Positions 24,200 through 30,828 of a stretch of DNA of 41,067 nt are shown here, one piece after another. The notes under the pieces are model-generated. The model did no database searches. It saw nothing but the letters and a program-made list of their open reading frames with translations, and was not told where the DNA came from. Made by a program: the position numbers and the translations under genes. The DNA is taken from assembly GCA_947652855.1 (NCBI GenBank), contig CANTEO010000018.1, forward strand, positions 1-41,067, written 5' to 3'. Position 1 is the first letter of the stretch; each line of letters starts with the position of its first letter. The DNA comes from an uncultured Roseburia sp. (GTDB lineage: Bacteria > Bacillota > Clostridia > Lachnospirales > Lachnospiraceae).

Positions 24200-24228
24200 T
24201 TGAAAATTCATAAGAAATTATATACAAT
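24200..24228 (+). promoter_or_regulatory. Sigma-A promoter of the decarboxylase cluster
   Basis: TTGAAA (24200-24205), a 17-base spacer and TACAAT (24223-24228) precede the MmdA-type gene by 44 bases. The -10 and its AATTATA surroundings resemble the PFOR promoter. Confidence 0.7.
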
Positions 24229-24272
24229 TACCCGTAGGCAATTTTAATATAAAAATAGATGGAGGGCAAAAA

Positions 24273-25709
24273 ATGAGCAGTAGCAACAACAGCTTGGCGA
24301 TGCAGCGCATTGTTAAGTTACTTGACGATAGCAGTTTCATGGAAATTGGCTCCCTCGTCACAGCAAGAAGCACAGATTTTAATTTGTCAAATACGGAAAC
24401 ACCTTCCGACGGCGTCATCATTGGGCATGGGCAGATTGACGGAAACCTGGTATTTGTATACAGCCAGGACGCGTCTGTATTAAACGGCACCATTGGGGAG
24501 ATGCATGCGAGGAAAATCGCCTCTGTTTACGATATGGCAATGAAAATGGGGGCTCCGGTCATTGGATTTTTAGACTGCGCGGGCATCCGTCTTCAAGAGT
24601 CGGTGGACGCGCTGAACGGCCTGGGGCAGATTTACTTGAAGGAGGCGGAGGCGTCCGGCGTGATCCCGCAGATCTCCGCTGTATTTGGCACGTGCGGCGG
24701 CGGGCTTACGACAGTTTCCGCGATGTGTGACTTTACTTTCATTGAGGCGTCAAAAGGGAAGATGTTCGTCAATTCCCCGAACGCGATTCCGGGCAACCGC
24801 ATTGACAAGTGCGACACTTCTTCCGCGGAGTATCAGTCGAAGGAGACGGGCTGCGTGGATGGGATCGGCACGGAGGATGAGATTTTGGAATCCATCCGGA
24901 ATCTGGTATGTCTGCTCCCGGGCAACAGCGCGATGGGCGGCCTGACGGAAGAGTGCGTGGATGACTTAAACCGCGCCTGTGAGAACGTAAGCGGCATGAA
25001 GGGCGACCCGCGCTTTGTGTTGAGCGAGATTGCGGACGATCATGTGTTTTTTGAGACGAAGAGGGATTATGCGAAGGACATGGTGACCGGCTTCCTCCGC
25101 CTGAATGGGACGACTGTTGGGGCTGTCGCGAACTGCACCGAAGTGTACGATGAAGAGGGCAAGAAGTCGGAAGAGTTCGCAAATGCCTTAAGCGCAAGGG
25201 GATGCGGCAAGGCGGCGGATTTCGTGAGCTTCTGCGACGCGTTTGACATCCCGGTGCTTTCCTTAACGAACGTCAAAGGCTATAAGGCGGGCAAATGCTC
25301 CGAGAGCAATCTGGCAAAGGCGATGGCGAAGCTTACATACGCTTTCTCCTCAGCGGATGTGCCAAAGGTGAGCCTGATTGTGGGCGAGGCGTATGGGAGC
25401 GCGTATGTGACGATGAACGCGAAGGCGATTGGCGCGGATTTGGCCTATGCGTGGCCGGATGCGAAAATCGGCATGATGGAGCCGGAGCTGGCGGCTAAGA
25501 TCATGTATGCGGATGAGGGCGCAGACGTGATTGCGCAGAAGGCGAAGGAGTATGACAAGCTGCAGTCAAGCGTGCAGGCCGCTGCAAAGAGGGGTTATGT
25601 GGATTTGATCATTGAGCCGGAGACGACCAGGAAATACCTTGTCGCCGCTTTTGAGATGCTGTATACCAAAAGCGTCCCGGATTCCATGAAAAAGCATGGT
25701 ACAAAATAA
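24273..25709 (+). CDS. mmdA: CoA-ester carboxyltransferase (methylmalonyl-CoA decarboxylase alpha / 12S transcarboxylase type)
   Basis: The 478-residue protein belongs to the carboxyltransferase family of acetyl-, propionyl- and methylmalonyl-CoA enzymes. It has two crotonase-like halves: the first contains GFLDCAGIRLQE and FGTCGGGLTTVSAMCDF, the second LTNVKGYKAGK, VGEAYGSAYVTMNAK and ADLAYAWPDAKIGMMEP. In this family it moves CO2 between a CoA ester and biotin on a carrier. No biotin carboxylase is encoded in the cluster, so ATP-driven carboxylation is unlikely. Decarboxylation of methylmalonyl-CoA (or malonyl-CoA) onto the carrier is the natural reading. The sequence is somewhat diverged from typical MmdA, so the CoA substrate is uncertain. 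GGAGGG precedes the start. Confidence 0.85.
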   Translation: MSSSNNSLAMQRIVKLLDDSSFMEIGSLVTARSTDFNLSNTETPSDGVIIGHGQIDGNLVFVYSQDASVLNGTIGEMHARKIASVYDMAMKMGAPVIGFLDCAGIRLQESVDALNGLGQIYLKEAEASGVIPQISAVFGTCGGGLTTVSAMCDFTFIEASKGKMFVNSPNAIPGNRIDKCDTSSAEYQSKETGCVDGIGTEDEILESIRNLVCLLPGNSAMGGLTEECVDDLNRACENVSGMKGDPRFVLSEIADDHVFFETKRDYAKDMVTGFLRLNGTTVGAVANCTEVYDEEGKKSEEFANALSARGCGKAADFVSFCDAFDIPVLSLTNVKGYKAGKCSESNLAKAMAKLTYAFSSADVPKVSLIVGEAYGSAYVTMNAKAIGADLAYAWPDAKIGMMEPELAAKIMYADEGADVIAQKAKEYDKLQSSVQAAAKRGYVDLIIEPETTRKYLVAAFEMLYTKSVPDSMKKHGTK

Positions 25710-25727
25710 ATAGAAAGGTGAAGTTTC

Positions 25728-26447
25728 ATGAAGAAAAAAATATTTCTGATTGCCGCCATGTGCTTAATGCTGTTGGGCCTGGCAGCATGTGGGCAAACGG
25801 ATCCTACGACAGTCGATTATAATGGATACAGTTATGAGGACTTACAGACGAATTGTCAGGGGACGGTGCAGACATTGGCGTATCTGTCCGAGGAAGACAA
25901 GTCCTATTATCTTGAGAACGGCGCCGAGACGGTGAAAAATTTGATTGACAGATGGGACGAGGCCGTTTCGGAGTATGGCGCTTTTGTGGACTATGGTGAG
26001 TTTCAGATTACGAAATCCGGCAAGACGCTGACCGCGGAGCAGACGCTTCATATGGAAAAACGGGATGCGGTGCTGAACTACATCTATACCTACCATTCCA
26101 TGGAAGTGGAGGACATCACGATCGACGGCATCTATTCCGTTGGGGAGAAGATGTCAACTGCGATCATGAACACCTTTATGGGGATTGCGGTCGTGTTTGC
26201 CGTATTAATCATTATCTGCCTGCTGATCTGCTGCTTTAACATTTTCCCGTATCTGGAGAAGAGGAAGGCGGCGAAGGCGGCTCCAGAGGCTGACGCAGTG
26301 GCGCAGATTGCGGCGCGCGAGGAGCGTGAGGAGACAGTGGACGAGACGGACGACGGCGAGCTTGTCGCGGCAATCGCGGCGGCGATTGCGGCATCGGAAG
26401 GGACGTCTACGGACGGCTTTGTAGTGCGCTCCATCCGCAGGAGATAG
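25728..26447 (+). CDS. OadG/MmdD-like subunit with lipoprotein signal and extra extracytoplasmic domain
   Basis: This 239-residue protein has a lipoprotein signal peptide with lipobox LAAC (Cys21), then about 120 residues outside the membrane, a membrane segment (residues 147-170), and a cytoplasmic tail. The tail ends in ELVAAIAAAIAASEG and FVVRSIRRR, the ending of OadG/MmdD-type small subunits, which tether the decarboxylase complex. Normal OadG subunits are about 80-120 residues and begin at the membrane segment. The extra extracellular part and lipid anchor would make it span the membrane with the C-terminus inside. It lies 18 bases after the carboxyltransferase gene and has AAAGGTG before the ATG. 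Confidence 0.8.
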   Translation: MKKKIFLIAAMCLMLLGLAACGQTDPTTVDYNGYSYEDLQTNCQGTVQTLAYLSEEDKSYYLENGAETVKNLIDRWDEAVSEYGAFVDYGEFQITKSGKTLTAEQTLHMEKRDAVLNYIYTYHSMEVEDITIDGIYSVGEKMSTAIMNTFMGIAVVFAVLIIICLLICCFNIFPYLEKRKAAKAAPEADAVAQIAAREEREETVDETDDGELVAAIAAAIAASEGTSTDGFVVRSIRRR

Positions 26448-26528
26448 GATTGAAAGACAGAGAAATTGCATTTCGTTTCATCCGGGGCTTTACCGGTGGC
26501 TTATAAAAAATTCAGGAGGATTATTTCA

Positions 26529-26903
26529 ATGAAAAATTATACAATTACCGTAAATGGAACTGTTTATGACGTTACTGTAGAAGAAGGGGCAGGACAGGGA
26601 GCGGCTCCGGCGCCAAGGAGGATGGCGGCTGCGGCTCCGAAGGCTGCGCCTGCTGCGGCTCCGAAGGCTGCGGCGTCAGGGGCCGGCAACGTAAAGATTG
26701 AGGCGAAGGCTGCCGGGAAAGTGTTTAAGATTGAGGCGAATGCCGGAGCTGCGGTGAAGAAAGGCGACGCGATCTTAATCCTTGAGGTCATGAAAATGGA
26801 GACGCCGGTTGTGGCGCCGGAAGACGGCACGGTCGCAAGCATTGATGTTGCTGTAGGAGATCAGGTAGAATCAGGTACATTGCTCGCAACATTAAACAAT
26901 TAA
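26529..26903 (+). CDS. Biotin carboxyl carrier protein of the decarboxylase
   Basis: The 124-residue protein has an N-terminal beta segment (MKNYTITVNGTVYDVTVEE), a flexible Ala-Pro-Lys-rich linker (residues about 22-55), and a C-terminal biotinyl domain with EVMKMET. Lys89 is the biotinylation site. The carrier takes the carboxyl group from a carboxyltransferase and delivers it to the membrane pump or to a second carboxyltransferase. I chose the ATG at 26529, which has CAGGAGG upstream; an ATG at 26466 lacks that support. It is the only carrier in the cluster, so both carboxyltransferases presumably share it. Confidence 0.93.
   Translation: MKNYTITVNGTVYDVTVEEGAGQGAAPAPRRMAAAAPKAAPAAAPKAAASGAGNVKIEAKAAGKVFKIEANAGAAVKKGDAILILEVMKMETPVVAPEDGTVASIDVAVGDQVESGTLLATLNN
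26628..26672 (+). repeat. Repeated 21-base block in the Ala-Pro-Lys linker of the biotin carrier
   Basis: An identical 21-base block (26628-26648 and 26652-26672, period 24 bases) encodes Ala-Ala-Pro-Lys-Ala-rich linker sequence. Such linkers are length-tolerant, so repeat-number variation between strains is plausible. Confidence 0.7.
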
Positions 26904-26921
26904 TCAGGAGGTTGAAAGACG

Positions 26922-28070
26922 ATGTCATATATTCTCGATACAATGGGGAATCTCCTGCATCAGACTGCGTTTCTGAATCTGACGTGGGGGAATTACCTCA
27001 TGATTGCGGTCGCCTGTTTTTTCTTATACCTGGCGATTGCAAGGGGCTATGAGCCATTGCTGCTTGTTCCGATTGCGTTTGGCATGCTCTTGGTAAACAT
27101 TTACCCGGACATCATCGCAAGCCCGGAAGAGACGGGCAACGGCATCGGCGGCCTGCTGCATTATTTCTTTTTGATGGATGAGTGGTCGATTTTGCCTTCG
27201 TTGATTTTCCTTGGCGTCGGCGCGATGACGGACTTTGGCCCACTGATTGCGAACCCGATCAGCTTTCTGCTTGGGGCGGCGGCGCAGTTCGGCATTTTCG
27301 GCGCGTATCTGCTTGCGATCTTCATGGGCTTTAATGATAAGGCTGCCGCTGCCGTGTCCATCATCGGCGGAGCGGACGGCCCGACCTCCATTTTCCTGGC
27401 GGGCAAGTTGGGCCAGACCGGACTGATGGGGCCGATTGCGGTCGCGGCCTATTCTTACATGGCGCTTGTCCCGATCATTCAGCCTCCTGTCATGAAGGCT
27501 TTGACGACAAAGAAGGAACGAGCGATTGTGATGGAGAACTTAAGGCCGGTTTCCAAGCTGGAGAAAATCCTGTTCCCCATCGTGGTTACGATTGTTGTAT
27601 GCATGATTCTTCCTACGACGGCTCCGCTTGTGGGCATGCTGATGTTAGGGAACCTGTTCCGTGAATCCGGCGTTGTGCGTCAGCTTCAGGAGACGGCTTC
27701 CAATGCGATGATGTACATTGTAGTTATTTTGCTTGGCACGTCAGTAGGCGCGACGACGAGCGCGGAGGCATTCTTGAATATGAGCACAATTAAGATCGTA
27801 GTTCTTGGCCTTGTCGCGTTCATATTCGGCACGGCGGCCGGGGTGCTGTTTGGAAAATTGCTGTGCGTTTTGACGAAAGGGAAGATTAACCCTCTGATCG
27901 GATCTGCAGGTGTGTCCGCGGTTCCTATGGCGGCCCGCGTCTCACAGAAGGTCGGCGCAGAGGAAGATCCGACCAACTTCCTGCTGATGCATGCGATGGG
28001 GCCGAATGTTGCCGGGGTAATTGGAACGGCGGTCGCAGCCGGCATCTTTATGGCGATTTTCGGCATTTAG
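26922..28070 (+). CDS. oadB: Na+-translocating decarboxylase beta subunit
   Basis: The 382-residue integral membrane protein (about nine to eleven hydrophobic segments) matches the OadB/MmdB/GcdB family. This subunit decarboxylates carboxybiotin and couples it to Na+ export. The family signature GGADGPTSIFLAGKL lies near residue 147, and the C-terminal SAGVSAVPMAARVSQKVG and MHAMGPNVAGVIGTAVAAG regions are typical of the conserved ion-binding and re-entrant segments. AGGAGG lies 11 bases before the ATG. It is 18 bases after the biotin carrier gene. The product shares its signature loop with the microprotein at 23939-24121. Confidence 0.95.
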   Translation: MSYILDTMGNLLHQTAFLNLTWGNYLMIAVACFFLYLAIARGYEPLLLVPIAFGMLLVNIYPDIIASPEETGNGIGGLLHYFFLMDEWSILPSLIFLGVGAMTDFGPLIANPISFLLGAAAQFGIFGAYLLAIFMGFNDKAAAAVSIIGGADGPTSIFLAGKLGQTGLMGPIAVAAYSYMALVPIIQPPVMKALTTKKERAIVMENLRPVSKLEKILFPIVVTIVVCMILPTTAPLVGMLMLGNLFRESGVVRQLQETASNAMMYIVVILLGTSVGATTSAEAFLNMSTIKIVVLGLVAFIFGTAAGVLFGKLLCVLTKGKINPLIGSAGVSAVPMAARVSQKVGAEEDPTNFLLMHAMGPNVAGVIGTAVAAGIFMAIFGI

Positions 28071-28145
28071 CCAAGTGCGGCAATGCATTACGTTAAAGCG
28101 GCCCCTTATGGATGCAATGCTTTGCAGGATATAGGCGGCCGGCGG

Positions 28146-28175
28146 GGCGGATGCCCGCAGCTTGGGCAATCCGCC
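28146..28175 (+). other. Hairpin between oadB and the OadA-type gene
   Basis: GGCGGAT (28146-28152) with GCCC pairs with GGGC and ATCCGCC (28169-28175). A second small hairpin, TGCAA/TTGCA, lies at 28113-28126. There is no T tract. In this 139-base gap the hairpins could adjust the ratio of the last gene to the pump genes. Confidence 0.5.
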
Positions 28176-28209
28176 TCATAAATAAAAAGATTATCAGGAG
28201 GATAGAATC

Positions 28210-29628
28210 ATGTCAGAAACGACAAAGAGACCGTTAAAGATTACGGAGACGATTTTGCGTGACGCGCATCAGTCTTTGATTGCAACCAGAATGACGACAG
28301 AGCAGATGCTTCCCATCATAGATAAAATGGATCAGGTCGGCTACCATGCCGTAGAGTGTTGGGGCGGCGCGACCTTTGACGCCTCCCTCCGTTTCCTGAA
28401 GGAGGATCCGTGGGAGCGGCTTCGTAAGCTGCGCGCAGGATTTAAGAAGACCAAGCTTCAGATGCTGTTCCGTGGGCAGAACATCTTAGGATACCGCCCT
28501 TATGCAGACGATGTGGTGGAGTATTTCGTACAGAAGTCCATTGCGAACGGAATTGACATCATCCGTATTTTTGACTGCTTAAATGACCTTCGCAACCTAC
28601 AGACGGCGGTGACCGCCTGCAACAAAGAGAAGGGCCATGCGCAGGTGGCTCTGTCCTATACCTTAGGCGACGCATATACCCTGGAGTATTGGACGGATAT
28701 TGCAAAGCGCATTGAGGACATGGGCGCGAACTCCATCTGCATTAAGGACATGGCGGGCCTTTTGATTCCGGTAGAGGCGACGAAGCTGGTGAAGGCATTG
28801 AAGTCTGCGACTTCCCTTCCGATTGAGCTCCATACGCACTATACGTCCGGCGTGGCGTCCATGACCTGCATGAAGGCGATTGAGGCGGGATGCGACATCA
28901 TTGACACGGCAATGTCTCCGTTCGCGCTTGGGACCAGCCAGCCGGCGACGGAAGTTATGGTGGAGGCGTTTAAGGGGACGGAGTACGATACCGGGTTTGA
29001 CCAGAACCTGCTTGCGGAAATCGCAGATTATTTCCGCCCGCTGCGCGAGGAGGCGCTGGCGAGCGGCCTGATGAACCCGAAAGTCCTTGGCGTAAACATC
29101 AAGACGCTGCTGTATCAGGTGCCGGGCGGCATGCTTTCCAACATGGTGTCTCAGCTCAAAGAGCAGAATGCGGAGGATAAGTACGAAGAAGTGCTTAAGG
29201 AGATCCCAAGGGTGCGTAAGGATCTGGGCGAGCCGCCTCTTGTTACGCCGTCTTCTCAGATTGTGGGAACGCAGGCGGTATTCAACGTATTGATGGGCGA
29301 GCGCTACAAGGTCGCGACGAAGGAGACGAAGGACGTATTGCTTGGCAAGTATGGGCAGACGGTGAAGCCATTTAACCCAGAAGTCGTGGACAAAGTGCTT
29401 GGGGAAGACAAGAAAAAGGCGATTACCTGCAGATATGCAGATTTGCTGGAGCCTGAGCTCAAAAAGATCGAGGCGGAGATGAAGCAGTGGAAGCAGCAGG
29501 ATGAGGATATCCTGTCGTATGCGCTGTTCCCGCAGGTAGCCACGGATTTCTTTAAATACCGTGAGGCGCAGCAGAAGGGCGTAGACGCGTCGCTTGCAGA
29601 CACAAAGAACGGGGCGTATCCCGTTTAG
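28210..29628 (+). CDS. oadA: Oxaloacetate/pyruvate carboxyltransferase (OadA / 5S transcarboxylase type), no biotin domain
   Basis: The 472-residue protein is the carboxyltransferase half of OadA. It contains ETILRDAHQS with metal ligand Asp18, FDCLNDLRNL, IKDMAGLLIP with Lys179 (expected to be carbamylated), and HTHYTSGVAS with His208 and His210. This matches the OadA pattern closely. The biotin domain found at the C-terminus of enterobacterial OadA is missing, so it must use the separate carrier encoded upstream, like the 5S subunit of transcarboxylase. It would decarboxylate oxaloacetate, or carboxylate pyruvate in reverse. CAGGAGG precedes the start. It is separated from the pump gene by 139 bases with hairpins, but no separate promoter is evident. 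Confidence 0.92.
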   Translation: MSETTKRPLKITETILRDAHQSLIATRMTTEQMLPIIDKMDQVGYHAVECWGGATFDASLRFLKEDPWERLRKLRAGFKKTKLQMLFRGQNILGYRPYADDVVEYFVQKSIANGIDIIRIFDCLNDLRNLQTAVTACNKEKGHAQVALSYTLGDAYTLEYWTDIAKRIEDMGANSICIKDMAGLLIPVEATKLVKALKSATSLPIELHTHYTSGVASMTCMKAIEAGCDIIDTAMSPFALGTSQPATEVMVEAFKGTEYDTGFDQNLLAEIADYFRPLREEALASGLMNPKVLGVNIKTLLYQVPGGMLSNMVSQLKEQNAEDKYEEVLKEIPRVRKDLGEPPLVTPSSQIVGTQAVFNVLMGERYKVATKETKDVLLGKYGQTVKPFNPEVVDKVLGEDKKKAITCRYADLLEPELKKIEAEMKQWKQQDEDILSYALFPQVATDFFKYREAQQKGVDASLADTKNGAYPV

Positions 29629-29649
29629 AAAAGAAACAGTTTAAACATG

Positions 29650-29690
29650 AAAACGGCATAGTTGTCAGAGGCTATGCCGTTTTGTTTCTT
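29650..29690 (+). terminator. Rho-independent terminator of the decarboxylase cluster
   Basis: AAAACGGCATAG (29650-29661) pairs with CTATGCCGTTTT (29672-29683) around a 10-base loop, followed by GTTTCTTTT. It lies 21 bases after the OadA-type stop codon. Confidence 0.9.
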
Positions 29691-29723
29691 TTGGGCAGAA
29701 AAAAGTCTGTTTTTTACGGGAGC

Positions 29724-29841
29724 GCTGATGGATAATCATGCCTTGTGACTGTCGCGGCAGGTGTGGTTTGCCACCTCATCAGCAAATGGCTAGACAGGCA
29801 CGACAAAGGCAACAAATAGCCTAGTGGACGCTTTGCCACTA
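29724..29841. other. Cluster of three hairpins between two convergent terminators
   Basis: GCTGATG (29724-29730) pairs with CATCAGC (29777-29783) and encloses AGGTG/CACCT (29759-29776). It is followed by GGCTA/TAGCC (29788-29821) and TAGTGG/CCACTA (29822-29841). The element sits between the plus-strand terminator of the decarboxylase cluster and the minus-strand terminator of the PTS operon. It has no plausible reading frame, and no clear promoter was found. It may be a mobile repeat (REP/MITE-like), an IS remnant or a small RNA; I cannot tell which. Confidence 0.35.
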
Positions 29842-29893
29842 TAAAAAGAAAAGAAGAATCCCTCGACTGTACGCCATTACAGTCGGGGGATTC
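29842..29893 (-). terminator. Rho-independent terminator of the ptsG-antiterminator operon
   Basis: A 16-bp stem with one G-U pair (29856-29871 with 29878-29893) closes a 6-base loop. On the minus strand it is followed by TTCTTTTCTTTTT, matching the A-rich plus-strand bases from 29843. It lies 77 bases after the minus-strand stop codon. Confidence 0.8.
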
Positions 29894-29969
29894 GTTCTTT
29901 GCCTATTGGCATTAGTTTCATTGTGGGAGGTTGCTTATGCCAGAGAATGAAAATATGAATGGTTCGCTG

Positions 29970-30803
29970 TTAGGATGTCTGCTCCACGGAGACCCTTTGG
30001 ATATGCATCGCCAAATATCCGATCTCCACGTCATGAAGCGGCTTTTTCAGATAATTTCCCAAATGCCCGCAGACCGTTTCGGCCATGCGGAATTCCTCGG
30101 GAAACTTCACCGACATATAGTCGTTCATGTCCAGCTTTAATTTCTCGCCTTTGATTGCGCGTGCGACCATATAGCGCACATGGTTCATCAGGCGGTTATA
30201 AGACAGGGACATGACGTCAATCGTCGTCCCTGTCTCCTGTTCCACTAGCCCGATGCATTCCCGCACCGTTCCTGCAATCTGCATGGAAAGCGCCACATTC
30301 TCATCTACAATCGCGGAATGGATGTGCAAAGCCACATAGCCAATCTCGTGTTCATCAATCTCCACCGAAAGCCGTTCCTGTAAAATGGGGTGGAGGCATT
30401 CTGCCGTCTTATATTCCATATGGAACAGCGCCTGAATGTCGCTCGTCAGCGGATTGCTGATCTGCTCCTGATTTTGTATTCGCTTTACCGCAAATGCGAT
30501 ATGATCCGCCATAGGGAAAAGTATGTTCCAGTCAATTTTTCCAAAGACACGCTCCCCTTCTTTCAACACCTGCTGCGCAATCTCTAAAAACACAGGGTCA
30601 ATTTCTTTCACAATCTCCATTGCCGTCCCACGATCTGTTTTTTCGTGAAGGGAGTAGACGGTGCAGCCTTCCGGCGCCTCAAAGCGCTCGCTGACCTTCT
30701 TTCCGAATCCGATCCCTTTTCCAAGCAAGAGATATTCTAAAGAATCTTCCATGCCGATTGCGATTACTGTGTTGTGGTTCAACGCTTTTTTTACTCTGAA
30801 CAT
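29970..30803 (-). CDS. BglG/LicT/GlcT-family PTS transcription antiterminator
   Basis: The 277-residue protein has the N-terminal RNA-binding (CAT) domain (MFRVKKALNHNTVIA to about residue 57) followed by two PTS regulation domains. PRD1 contains MADHIAFA with His101 and VALHIHS with His160. PRD2 contains NHVRYM with His208 and LAMHIQR with His267. These are the phosphorylation sites through which the PTS controls activity. When active, it binds a RAT hairpin and prevents premature termination. A suitable RAT lies upstream of the ptsG gene in the same operon, so it very likely controls its own operon. GGGGGAAGG precedes the ATG, 25 bases after ptsG. Confidence 0.93.
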   Translation of the reverse strand: MFRVKKALNHNTVIAIGMEDSLEYLLLGKGIGFGKKVSERFEAPEGCTVYSLHEKTDRGTAMEIVKEIDPVFLEIAQQVLKEGERVFGKIDWNILFPMADHIAFAVKRIQNQEQISNPLTSDIQALFHMEYKTAECLHPILQERLSVEIDEHEIGYVALHIHSAIVDENVALSMQIAGTVRECIGLVEQETGTTIDVMSLSYNRLMNHVRYMVARAIKGEKLKLDMNDYMSVKFPEEFRMAETVCGHLGNYLKKPLHDVEIGYLAMHIQRVSVEQTS

Positions 30804-30828
30804 ACCTTCCCCCTGTAAAACATAACTG

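Noticed and set aside
24273..25709. Assignment as propionyl-CoA or acetyl-CoA carboxylase beta subunit
   Set aside because: No biotin carboxylase is nearby, and the neighbours are the Na+-pump subunits, so a decarboxylase or transcarboxylase role fits better.
29774..29783. CTGATGAG on the minus strand looks like the hammerhead ribozyme core
   Set aside because: A following stem II is possible, but the obligatory GAAA core and stem III do not follow, so the catalytic fold cannot form.
29931..30140. Plus-strand frame of 69 codons near the end of the PTS operon
   Set aside because: It is antisense to PRD2 of the antiterminator gene and has no independent support.
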